Below, piece after piece: positions 12,046 to 17,814 of a stretch of DNA of 27,648 nucleotides. The notes under the pieces are model-generated. The model had not been told where the DNA came from, did not search any database, and was given only the letters and a program-made list of their open reading frames with translations. The position numbers and the translations under genes were made by a program. Origin of the DNA: Ectocarpus siliculosus (lineage: Eukaryota > Sar > Phaeophyceae > Ectocarpales > Ectocarpaceae); contig FN648382.1 in NCBI GenBank assembly GCA_000310025.1, positions 271,606 through 299,253 on the forward strand. Direction: 5' to 3'. The first letter of the stretch is position 1. The number at the start of each line of letters is the position of its first letter.

Positions 12046-15000
12046 GGTCGACAAAAGGGTTGGGAGATACCCACAGGAGTCCTTTCATAAAGCGCACTCA
12101 CCCCACCTTTCCTTTCCCCTGTGTCTGGCTTCACTGCCGATGATGCAACAAAAACGTGGGTCTGAACAGTAATCGATGGCGAAGAAGCCCCTTCGGTGCG
12201 GCATAACGACTGCACCTTGGGGGGCACCGGCACGACGACGGCTGATTGGCCTGGTAGCGAGGACTCCCCCCACCTCCCCCTCCTCTGTTTGGAGCAGGCG
12301 AGTTCTTCGAGATGTCGATTTTTTGTGTGTTCCAGTGTAACGAGATTGTTAGATATACATTCACGGCACCACATGCAGAACAAATGAGTGATGGTGCTTT
12401 GTGTTTTGCGCCAGCGTTTGCGTACCGGGGTCCGGCCGTCTGCCCACCGTGCGGAAACACGAGTGATTTGACATGTCTTCTTGGGCATGAGTTTTAGCTT
12501 GGACGCGAGAGGAAGAGGGTGGACACTCGTCTCCGGAGAAGTTGTTTTCGTGGTGTGAAACCGCTGTTTTTTTGTGTTTTTTCTGCCTGGACAACTTGCC
12601 GCCGTTTGCATTTTCAGGCGGCCAGCAACTACTACCAGGCGTGCCGCAAGCACCGGCAGCAGAAGTTGGCGGAGGAGGCTGCTGCCGCAGATGAACAGCC
12701 TAGAACTATCCAGGGGGTCCGGAAGGAGAGGGAGAGGGAGAAGTGAGTACCGAGCTCTGCGTGTGAGGCATGACGCAGAGTGGTGTTTCACATATTCATG
12801 GCAACTTGGTTGTATTGTTTGGGGGAGAGAGCTGTGGGAGGTTAGTGTTTTGGTTAGCCGAATGGTAGTGTTCGACGATCGAGGTCGTCCAAGAGGGCTG
12901 TTGCTTGTCCAGTTCTCGGTGGTGGTGGTGATAATCGAGCAGCTGATTCTTAGTGCGCCTGTCGCAAACATACCTCAGAAGCAGATGCCATCCAGAGGAG
13001 ACATGTGGGTGTTGGTGCAAGTGATTTTCACGGACTTTCTGACTACGCACCCGAAGCTCCTTGTTGTAGACAAAATGCTCATGTTAAGCACCCCCGACAT
13101 AAGCGTTTCCGATCACTGCCCGGTCAGGACGCAGCGACAAGACTGGCGAAACCTTTCCCCTTGTGTAAGTACCCTGAGATTGCTCCGATAATGTACGATT
13201 TGTGGTTTGTTGTTGAGACGACTGCGATCGCGTAGACAACAGTGCCCAACAGCATGAGGTCGTCGCGATCAACACCATTCCGAGCATCCGCCAATATCAT
13301 CACCACTACCACCCCCGTCAACACCGCTATCTCCCTGCATGGTGAATTGTCTTCGTTCTTCGCTTCACCAACACGGTATGCATGACTTGACATGGCGTAA
13401 TCAATACTCTTCATACGTTTCGTGACGTATGTATGTTTAGCGCTATCGAGGCTCTGAAGAAGGAGGAGGAAGACGAGGAGAGGAGGTGGCGCACGCAGAG
13501 GCGGGCACACCCGACGTCGCCGGACGCTCTCTGCGCTCCCGACGTGTCTCTCGTGCACCTCATGGTGGGTTGCTGCTGCTGCTGCTACAGTTGTAGTTGG
13601 TGTTTTGTTGGTGCTGTTGTTGTCGTTACCCCTCGCCTAAAATATGCATTCTGTTCTGACCTTTGTCCAACATGTCTTGTGCTCAATGCCATGCTCATAG
13701 CCAGAGGTACGACCTTCCGTGAGTTTGTTAGCAAGCAAAGTTGAAAGGACTCAGAGAAAGTCCAAGCAATCCCAAAAGAGTATCTAGAATCATGCCGACA
13801 AGAGTAAACAAAGAGCACGGTGAGTGCGGGCCCGAATTCTCACGAACGTGGCTCGGAAGTGGTTCACTGCTGTCACGCATCATCCCAGTCCCCGCAAGTG
13901 GATGACTGCGCTTGTACATTCTCTTCACGGCTTGCTTAGTGGCATGCCACGTGCGGGCGAGACATTGCGGCCTTTGCCGCCGGTCCTTCCGACCGCGTAG
14001 TTATATGTGTGTGGGTATTTTTTTATTAGCTCCGACCGCGCTAGTTGGCTGACCAATGAAAATACGGTAGTGTGTGGGTGTGCTTTCACAAACCTATTTT
14101 TGTATCCGGTGTTGTCGTTGTTTTCCAGGTCCTGTGGGGACTAGATGGGAGCGGAGACGCCCCTGCTCGCGTGGGGCAGCATCATGTCCGCAGTCTGGTC
14201 ATTCGGCCGGAGAGAGTCGACAGGCAGTGCCCGCTGGTGCGTGCGCTTAGGGGAAAGGAGGCGTGTTTGCGTGTTTGCGTGGCTCAGTGATTCATACGCT
14301 CAGTTCCTACCAATGAGACGCTGAGTGTTTGCGGGTTTTGTTGCGCACAACCAGAAGAAATGAAGCTGCGCGTGCTAGACGACGCGCAACAGTGTACCAT
14401 TCGTTTGTGGTTGGTGCGTTAGTTAGCGGGATTTCTTCGCGACACAACCGCTACCGTTCTGAACCTCGATTTTTATCCATCAGGCTTTGCCTGCCGTACT
14501 GCGGCTGGACTTGTCTATCGTATACCTGGTACTCCGTGTATGCTATCACCCGTCTTTCTAACGGAGTAACATGGGTCTTTGGTGGATCCTTTGGGTGCTT
14601 GCCCGCTCTTGCCTCTCATTGCAACCTCTGTCTGTGTTTGTGCTTGTCCGTTGCAGCACACGCACGCGCATGGGGAATGGGTCCAACTCTCTCTCTCTTT
14701 GTTGTTGCTTGCTCGTTGGTTTTGTTTCCTTCCTTCACCTACCGTTGTATTCACGTGGGACCTTTCGACTTTCTCACCCCGTCAGCAAGCGCATTGATTG
14801 CTGTTGAAGGTGCACTTCGCGCGTGCTGCTTTCGCTTTTTTTGCATCGCCGATAAAATCATGATTTTTTCTGTCCTGCAGGTGCTTACGGTCAAGTACCC
14901 TTCGGAAGTGACCTGGGACGGGAGTAGCCACGTTGGCGCAGGGGAGGAGGGTCCCCGCGGATGTGACGCGGAGGTGACGGTGTGCGCGACCAACCGGCTA

Positions 15001-16276
15001 GCGGGCCCCCGGGAGAACGCCAAGGTCAACTTCACCTTCGAGGTTAGTTGGGACGTTGGATCTTTCAAGGCCGGCAAGCGACTGGAGAGCGGGAGCGTAC
15101 CGCCGATGGTTGATAGCAACGCCTTGCGTTTGCCTCTCTCTTGTTTTGGTTACCCCGCCATGTTGGTTCTTCTTGGGAGCCGTCATGTTGCAGTTCGATG
15201 TCATGTTAGCGGGGTTGTGGACGACGCTTGTGGCTACTGCTGTAGCGTGCTTAGTGGGATGTTCCTCCCCGTGGAGTGCATGCGTGCTGTCTTGTTGCTT
15301 GTATGCACACGAGTCATGCACTCCCCCGTACTCGTATTCCATCGTCCGCTTTGCTGTCGACATCACAAAGCATCCACCTACCCACCCACCCACACCTTGT
15401 TTGTCCCGCAGTTTCCCGTATTTAGCCCCCCCCGAGAACTTCGAACACACACCCGTCCACTCGATCTTAACCCCTACATATTTCACTCATCTAATGATAA
15501 TGACCTCCCTACACCCTCCCCCTGTTCCGTGTGGTAGGTGCGCGCAGACGACGGTCCGAGGCGACTATCAACCGTTCCCGGTGCACCGCCCCCCCAGGCG
15601 TCCGGGGGGGGAGGCCAGGGAACCAGCAACAAGAGGCCACCACGCAACCGTTTCGTGTGGCTAGGGCCGACGAGGCGGAGGGTTGTCGGACTTGGGCCTG
15701 GGGAGGCGACGACGATACCGCTGAAGGTAACCAACCAGTTAACGAAACCGCGAGATTAGCAGCCGTCGTTCGTTTGGAGCGGTGTTGTGGACAGTATAGG
15801 CTGGCACTGCTGTGTTCTGCAAACGTGGTGCAAGTTCGCGTTCGACACGAACACATCCCAACCCACCGTGCCCCACCCACCCACTCGGAGACTTTTGACA
15901 CGTGTACCCGATTTGATTTTTCTCTCCCCTTTTTTGTTTCTGATAGGTCCGGTTTCTGCGACCAGGAGTTTTCGACCTCAACCGCTTCCGCTTTGTGGTA
16001 GAGTTCGCGCCGGCCGCCGCCGCGTCTGGCAAAGGCAAGCCTGCCACTGCGTTGCCACCATCGATCCCGAACACACAACAGCAGCGAAGAGACTCGTCTT
16101 CGTCTCAGCAGGGCAGGGTGACGTTCGTGTTCCCAGCTCAGTACCTTGTTACTGTTGCGCCGTCGCCGCCGCTTCCGCGACCTTCATCGGCGGTCAAGAC
16201 TAACAAAGCGTTGGTGGGGGCGGGAGGCGGCATGTCCCCTGGCTCGCCAGCTCTGGAGGAAATCCTCGTCGCATGA
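1..16276 (+). CDS. TRAPPC8: TRAPP III subunit TRAPPC8 (Trs85 family), 3' part, 20 exons
   Basis: Whole-gene entry; the 5' end lies before the window. Coding blocks: <1-688, 1274-1408, 2213-2434, 3292-3539, 3910-4261, 5086-5255, 5481-5693, 6170-6529, 8584-8724, 9527-9702, 10054-10240, 11127-11304, 11738-11909, 12170-12195, 12618-12742, 13441-13564, 14129-14236, 14881-15042, 15538-15726 and 15947-16276. They total 4305 nt (from base 2) in one unbroken frame, about 1434 residues plus TGA. Phases agree at all 19 junctions. Identification rests on the order of motifs recalled from animal TRAPPC8: a helical repeat ending in RLIQ-AGHMYK, then GEPVTVLVMLENLLAVPV, MPWLGCSLEGVPPTLLQGEV, SVALPLWVRG, FRLERHAPVSLEM, VLW...GQHHV, FVWLG and RPGVFDLNRF. 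TRAPPC8 is the specific subunit of TRAPP III, a Rab1/Ypt1 exchange and tethering complex in early secretion and autophagy. Compared with animal proteins it has long Ala/Gly/Ser/Gln insertions. TRAPPC9 was considered but its motif order fits less well. Confidence 0.85.
699..727 (+). repeat. GT-rich tract at start of intron 1
   Basis: A (T)GTG/TTTG-rich run starts 10 nt after the exon 1 donor. It is the first of several GU-rich tracts that follow donors in this gene. Confidence 0.5.
1274..1408 (+). CDS. TRAPPC8: TRAPPC8 exon 2
   Basis: It starts after ctctacag and ends at CAG before gtgccg, phase 0 to 0. The helical peptide contains LCAAVLLEVSANRCREAGRL and ends RRAAFRLIQ. It fits the TRAPPC8 segment with a leucine-rich helix followed by a basic 'RKYAFH'-type helix, and continues directly into AGHMYK of exon 3. 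A C12 run (1243-1254) sits just upstream of the acceptor. Confidence 0.75.
1840..1876 (+). repeat. Dispersed repeat copy a (intron 2)
   Basis: The segment ATTAGCATCGACCGCGCTA...CGGCTGACCAATGAAA recurs with few changes at 14025-14061 in intron 16, both preceded by a GT/T-rich stretch. It is likely the edge of a dispersed short element. Confidence 0.5.
2213..2434 (+). CDS. TRAPPC8: TRAPPC8 exon 3
   Basis: It starts after gtgctcag and ends ACTGAG before gttcgt, phase 0 to 0. It encodes AGHMYKTFAK, a seven-glutamine tract, then HAARCFLGSLSGYSGSGWLA, which fits the TRAPPC8 helical pair with a GWSLAEDH-like motif. A (GTC)n(GTT)n array begins 57 nt after its donor. Confidence 0.75.
2492..2531 (+). 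repeat. (GTC)n(GTT)n microsatellite in intron 3
   Basis: Uninterrupted GTC repeats change to GTT repeats, starting 57 nt after the exon 3 donor and reading GTY on the sense strand. Confidence 0.8.
3292..3539 (+). CDS. TRAPPC8: TRAPPC8 exon 4
   Basis: It starts after gtattgcag and ends GCTGCTAG before gtgaga, phase 0 to 2. LRALQRPVAALQLYVRLVSA matches the TRAPPC8 helix that follows the GWSLAEDH-like region ('LRQLDNAVSAFRHIL' in animals). A Gly/Ser insert and six glutamines follow, then FEDLCWRYPDAARVAA. Confidence 0.75.
3745..3880 (+). repeat. Degenerate short tandem repeat before exon 5
   Basis: Several imperfect copies of a ~25-nt unit of the type GAACCAATRCAAACGGRACACGGA lie just upstream of the exon 5 acceptor at 3909. 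They are A-rich, unlike the surrounding exons. Confidence 0.5.
3910..4261 (+). CDS. TRAPPC8: TRAPPC8 exon 5
   Basis: It starts after acccaacag (first base is codon position 3, matching the phase-2 donor at 3540) and ends GTCAAG before gtcggt, phase 0. The middle is a disordered Pro/Ala then Glu/Gly-rich linker. FEELALPGVVHEETRPV near the end fits the TRAPPC8 'LPLPYINSSATRV' strand region before the first beta-sandwich domain. The exact acceptor is less certain because the first third is not conserved. Confidence 0.65.
4793..4893 (+). pseudogene. Decayed duplicate of TRAPPC8 exon 6 inside intron 5
   Basis: The sequence from accaatca at 4793 aligns with 5049-5150, covering the end of intron 5 and the first ~65 nt of exon 6. 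The acceptor AG is kept (gagag versus cacag). The codons start VTAGAHW against VTDGASW in the real exon. One base is then lost and TGA follows in the shifted frame (CCC TGA near 4867-4869). Because intron sequence is copied too, this is a local DNA duplication, not a retrocopy. Confidence 0.7.
4894..5025 (+). repeat. CTAGACCGCT-type short repeat array
   Basis: Between the decayed and real exon 6 copies, the motif TAGACCGCT or a close variant occurs at least five times (cattagaccgctg, ggctagaccgctagac, cactagaccgctagac, tactagaccgcgct). It is irregularly spaced. Confidence 0.5.
5086..5255 (+). CDS. TRAPPC8: TRAPPC8 exon 6
   Basis: It starts after aacacag and ends TCCTCCAG before gtaggg, phase 0 to 2. 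VTDGASWAQDMADALKAEL fits the Trp-anchored helix ('W..LEE') that precedes the first beta-sandwich in TRAPPC8. A decayed second copy lies about 260 nt upstream at 4825-4893. Confidence 0.7.
5481..5693 (+). CDS. TRAPPC8: TRAPPC8 exon 7
   Basis: It starts after cgaacaacag and ends CAGAAAAC before gtgggt, phase 2 to 2. It holds the strongest family signature here, GEPVTVLVMLENLLAVPV followed by EDLQLVL, the start of the first immunoglobulin-like beta-sandwich of TRAPPC8. An acidic loop (EGQEEEEV) follows. Confidence 0.85.
6133..6151 (+). repeat. C19 homopolymer before exon 8
   Basis: An uninterrupted run of 19 C ends 18 nt before the exon 8 acceptor CAG, in the place of a polypyrimidine tract. 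Confidence 0.85.
6170..6529 (+). CDS. TRAPPC8: TRAPPC8 exon 8
   Basis: It starts after tttcaacag, 18 nt downstream of a C19 run (6133-6151), and ends GCCGCGAA before gtgaga, phase 2 to 2. It encodes YSPKPATGEEALMDML, an Ala/Thr linker, then GERLPVLLKFCALRPATAA and LTVSSVRWTV, which are beta-sandwich strands. The end, GRGKLLHATLEQRAAK, corresponds to the 'GPRLNNTKEEK' stretch of animal TRAPPC8. Confidence 0.8.
6885..7375. repeat. Foldback (inverted duplication) 1 in intron 8
   Basis: Arm 6885-7066 is the reverse complement of 7195-7375 with scattered mismatches. For example, GGTACGTCGGAGCCAGAGTA on the left pairs with TACTCTGGCTCCGACGTACC on the right. The 128-nt spacer carries a T19 run (7103-7121). 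No transposase frame is present, so it is probably a non-autonomous foldback element. Confidence 0.75.
7455..7930. repeat. Foldback 2 in intron 8 (degenerate)
   Basis: About 7455-7704 pairs imperfectly with 7728-7930. The clearest blocks are CTTCAAGATTCCGATGACGA against TCATCGTCATCGGTTCTTCGAGG, and the TTTAAGACGGG end against CCCGACTTGAAG across a 23-nt loop. The arms differ in length and identity is lower than in foldback 1. Confidence 0.5.
8584..8724 (+). CDS. TRAPPC8: TRAPPC8 exon 9
   Basis: It starts after acaaatag and ends GGGGCAG before gtgtgc, phase 2 to 2. MPWLGCSLEGVPPTLLQGEV plus VRATLNVTNRG matches the TRAPPC8 strand pair 'MPLLEV..FPTGLLCGE....FVNVS'. The acceptor is a TAG without an adjacent T-rich tract, but a C10 run lies at 8549-8558. 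Confidence 0.8.
9527..9702 (+). CDS. TRAPPC8: TRAPPC8 exon 10
   Basis: It starts after tctccgcag and ends ATGCCGG before gtgagg, phase 2 to 1. It encodes RAPAGHLCLKTNLPWVAFEE, the strand after the previous exon in TRAPPC8 ('LTGLKVVSKRPEFFTFG'), then a Gly/Ala/Thr-rich loop. Confidence 0.8.
9773..9845 (+). repeat. GTT/GTC-rich array in intron 10
   Basis: Imperfect GTTGTC and GTTGCT repeats start about 70 nt after the exon 10 donor. Confidence 0.7.
10054..10240 (+). CDS. TRAPPC8: TRAPPC8 exon 11
   Basis: It starts after ctattcacag and ends AAGCTGTTCAG before gtgcaa, phase 1 to 2. GQSVALPLWVRGRGGGRQTV and RMIVRY match the TRAPPC8 motif 'GASVQLPMWLRGP....FLFYY'. A Ser/Gly-rich insert follows before DKLF. 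Confidence 0.85.
10416..10436 (+). repeat. Poly-C pair in intron 11
   Basis: C11 and C9 runs are separated by one T, immediately before the 66-bp tandem repeat. Confidence 0.8.
10436..10561 (+). repeat. 66-bp tandem repeat, two copies, intron 11
   Basis: Copy 1 is 10436-10501 and copy 2 starts at 10502, with the core TTTTCGTCGCTTGGCAACGA in both. Only a few differences separate them, so the duplication is recent. Confidence 0.85.
11127..11304 (+). CDS. TRAPPC8: TRAPPC8 exon 12
   Basis: It starts after aaatcacag and ends ATTCACAAG before gtgggg, phase 2 to 0. The junction gives FRLERHAPVSLEMCVLPSLS, matching 'HRILRHTAIICTSRSLNV' of TRAPPC8. Then come YVLSLEATNYRS and HLRIHK, further beta strands. 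Confidence 0.85.
11738..11909 (+). CDS. TRAPPC8: TRAPPC8 exon 13
   Basis: It starts after tgcatcag and ends GGCGGCGATG before gtaaga, phase 0 to 1. VCAISRCWRMEPLAG aligns with 'VSSSSKHWKLQK' and WQERITLHYRLFPVEGG with the 'GKFCFKAIRCE' strand of TRAPPC8. A (GTT)n array begins 53 nt after the donor. Confidence 0.8.
11963..12045 (+). repeat. (GTT)n microsatellite in intron 13
   Basis: A pure GTT tract of about 65 nt (11981-12045) is preceded by imperfect units, and the array starts 53 nt after the exon 13 donor. Its length makes it likely to be polymorphic. Confidence 0.9.
12170..12195 (+). CDS. TRAPPC8: TRAPPC8 exon 14, predicted 26-nt microexon
   Basis: Exon 13 leaves one base of a codon (phase 1), while exon 15 reads correctly only in phase 0, so a block of 3n+2 nt is needed between them. 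The 26 nt between tctgaacag and donor gtgcgg (same donor hexamer as exon 1) supply it. They give VIDGEEAPS, which joined to AASNYYQACR resembles the TRAPPC8 'ISSASPCADFFYRS' stretch. This is inference from phase and a short similarity. Confidence 0.5.
12618..12742 (+). CDS. TRAPPC8: TRAPPC8 exon 15
   Basis: It starts after cattttcag and ends GGGAGAA before the strong donor gtgagta, phase 0 to 2. AASNYYQACRKHRQQKLAEE is a charged helix, and the exon continues to VRKEREREK, predicted coiled coil or disordered. Confidence 0.7.
13441..13564 (+). CDS. TRAPPC8: TRAPPC8 exon 16
   Basis: It starts after gtatgtttag and ends CACCTCATG before gtgggt, phase 2 to 0. A charged helix (AIEALKKEEEDEERRWR) is followed by APDVSLVHLM, which runs into VLWGL of the next exon. 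This matches the TRAPPC8 'CSEVDLNIVVLWKA' strand. Confidence 0.8.
13570..13627 (+). repeat. GCT/GTT-rich array in intron 16
   Basis: GCTGCTGCTGCTGC followed by GTTGTTGTCGTT starts within 10 nt of the exon 16 donor. The pattern matches other introns of this gene. Confidence 0.65.
14025..14061 (+). repeat. Dispersed repeat copy b (intron 16)
   Basis: ATTAGCTCCGACCGCGCTAG...TGGCTGACCAATGAAA is the partner of 1840-1876. Confidence 0.5.
14129..14236 (+). CDS. TRAPPC8: TRAPPC8 exon 17
   Basis: It starts after gttttccag and ends TGCCCGCTG before gtgcgt, phase 0 to 0. VLWGLDGSGDAPARVGQHHV keeps the VLW...GQHHV spacing seen in TRAPPC8, one of the clearest family matches in the gene. Confidence 0.85.
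14881..15042 (+). CDS. TRAPPC8: TRAPPC8 exon 18
   Basis: It starts after tgtcctgcag and ends ACCTTCGAG before gttagt, phase 0 to 0. VLTVKYPSEVTWDGSSHVGA corresponds to 'LIKTSLHYPESFNHPF', and CDAEVTVCATNRL to the next strand of the last beta-sandwich. A mutated genomic copy of this exon with flanking intron lies at about 20335-20705. The following 495-nt intron is open in this frame up to the acceptor TAG. Confidence 0.8.
15538..15726 (+). CDS. TRAPPC8: TRAPPC8 exon 19
   Basis: It starts after gtgtggtag and ends CCGCTGAAG before gtaacc, phase 0 to 0. After a Pro/Gly/Gln-rich insert it encodes RFVWLGPTRRRVVGLGPGEA and TTIPLK, matching the TRAPPC8 'GSFTWLGQTQYKLQLKSQE' strand pair. Confidence 0.8.
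15947..16276 (+). CDS. TRAPPC8: TRAPPC8 last exon
   Basis: It starts after a T-rich tract and tgatag, phase 0, and ends at TGA 16274-16276. VRFLRPGVFDLNRFRFVVEF matches the C-terminal TRAPPC8 strand 'VHTGVYNLGTPRVF'. The remaining ~85 residues hold a Gln/Ser-rich stretch and VTFVFPAQYLVTVAP, ending in ALEEILVA. The tail is longer than in animals. Confidence 0.85.
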   Translation, partial: VRFLRPGVFDLNRFRFVVEFAPAAAASGKGKPATALPPSIPNTQQQRRDSSSSQQGRVTFVFPAQYLVTVAPSPPLPRPSSAVKTNKALVGAGGGMSPGSPALEEILVA

Positions 16277-17607
16277 TACACGGGGTTTCCTTGCTTACGC
16301 ATGTTTCCTGAGATTCCTTGTGGCTATCGAAGCTAGAGAAGTCCGGCGTTCGAAGGTGCCCTTGCTTGCCAAATAATTTATGTGTTCGAGGAAGGTTTTC
16401 TTTTTTGTTGCCCTATCGACCCTGCACTCCCACTGTCGGCGTCACGTGTGTCCTCGACGCGTTGTTTTCTGGAGCACGTGAGAGAATTTCGTTGCAAATT
16501 TTCTTGTTTCTGTTTTTTGATGTTGCAGCAGTGATTCGGTGCTGTTGCCGTATGCTTGCTGTCCTTCCCGTCTCTTGGTAGGTGGATGCGAAGAACTAGG
16601 TTCTCTTAGGCATGTTTGATTTCCGTTACATTTGTTTTTATATCAAGCGGCGTCTTGCGCTGGCAGTTTCTCTCACTGCAATGGGAGAATTCACGTATTG
16701 TTTCCTGATGTACATGTTTCTGATCGCACAAATGTAGCTAACCCTCGCCCTAACTAACTCGCCGAGGTGGTGCTGGAGTTGACTGCGTGAAGTCCTTTTC
16801 AACCGAAGTCAGAAGGCAGTGCGCTGTGTCGATAGCTAGCCCTAGCTTGCGTTGTCGTGAACCTGGACGCTGATACTGCTGCCTTATTTTCTGGAGGTTG
16901 ATACTGCTGCCTTCTTTTCTTGCCTCGAACTCTTGGGTCACGCACCATTGCTGCCTACGCCTTCCACGAGACGGTGCGTATTATTGTTCAGTTGATATGG
17001 GAGTCGTTGTCTCTCCGGGACTTGTCTTGGGTTTCATTGTTTTCGAGACGGCGTGAGTCTCTGATCTTCCGGGGTAGGATGTGTAGGGCTGAGGCCAGAT
17101 ACGTCTGCCTACGCATTTCGTTTGGAGTGAGAATGATATGATGTTCACAGGTGATGTGACAATGGAGGGGAGGCTTGCTGCGCCGCCGTTGACAACGATC
17201 GCACGGTCTCCAACGCAATCGAATGGATGCACCGGCGTTCAGCGGTGGGTTCGAAATGACGTGAGGGGTTTAGACCGTTCTCTTTGCCGCTCACCAGCTG
17301 GACTAAGGGGTTTCGATTGGTCTTGATGGCATATACGACCCAACCATGGGATATTCGTCAGTCTTGGGCGGGAACTTTCGCAATGAACGGAACCACGGAA
17401 CCCAGTACCCACTGCTAGAACTTTATGTAGAACAAAATCAGCATTCGCCAAGGTACCCTGTGCTTGACTGTTGTTGTTTCCCGGACGGCCAGGCATCATG
17501 GCTGTGCGCAAGCGCCAAGCTCTCGCCGGAACCAAAAGACGAGTGTCTAAGCAGGGGTATGTGATTTATGTTCGAAGATAATCTGCGCTGCTAAACCTGC
17601 ATCAAGT
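16277..17607 (+). other. 3' flank of TRAPPC8, no gene seen
   Basis: It begins with the presumed 3' untranslated region. It holds T-rich stretches and a short direct repeat (tgatactgctgcctt, about 16870 and 16899). No open frame has recognisable content on either strand and no polyadenylation signal can be called with confidence. Confidence 0.4.
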
Positions 17608-17810
17608 CTTCCGCTTGGTCATAGACGTGCATTCGACACGTACGTGAAGACAACATCATCACAAGCCCCTTTAAAGTTTCCTCGAAGTATGTCAAGACGC
17701 AAACCTCAGTTCGCCCTTTGTATCTACTCTGCCCTACTGACAACAGCACCTGGAGATGGTCATGTCTAGGCTTAGTAGTCGACCCTTTTCGCTTGTAGGC
17801 CAGCGAAAAT
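17608..17810. repeat. Repeat shared with 20773-20987, copy 1
   Basis: It runs from CTTCCGCTTGGTCATAGACGT through CATTCGACACGT, GAAGACAACATC, TTTCCTCGAAGTATGT to GTCGACCCTTTTCGC and CCAGCGAAAATA, in the same order as 20773-20987 with small indels. Copy 1 is cut off by the long inverted-repeat element that starts at 17815. No coding content is recognised. Confidence 0.7.
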
Positions 17811-17814
17811 AATA

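Noticed and set aside
11976-12971. 331-codon minus-strand frame ending in poly-Gln
   Set aside because: The glutamine tract is the antisense of the (GTT)n array, and the rest is antisense to TRAPPC8 introns and exons.
12574-13191. 205-codon plus-strand frame
   Set aside because: It overlaps exon 15 in a different frame and then runs into intron 15; exon 15's other frame fits the flanking phases.
14329-15537. 402-codon plus-strand frame
   Set aside because: It contains TRAPPC8 exon 18 in frame but otherwise consists of the introns on both sides; conserved similarity is limited to 14881-15042.
1-16276. TRAPPC9/Trs120 instead of TRAPPC8
   Set aside because: Some beta-sandwich strands are generic to both families, but the order AGHMYK, GEPVTV, LPLWVRG, LERHAP, VLW...GQHHV and FVWLG fits TRAPPC8.
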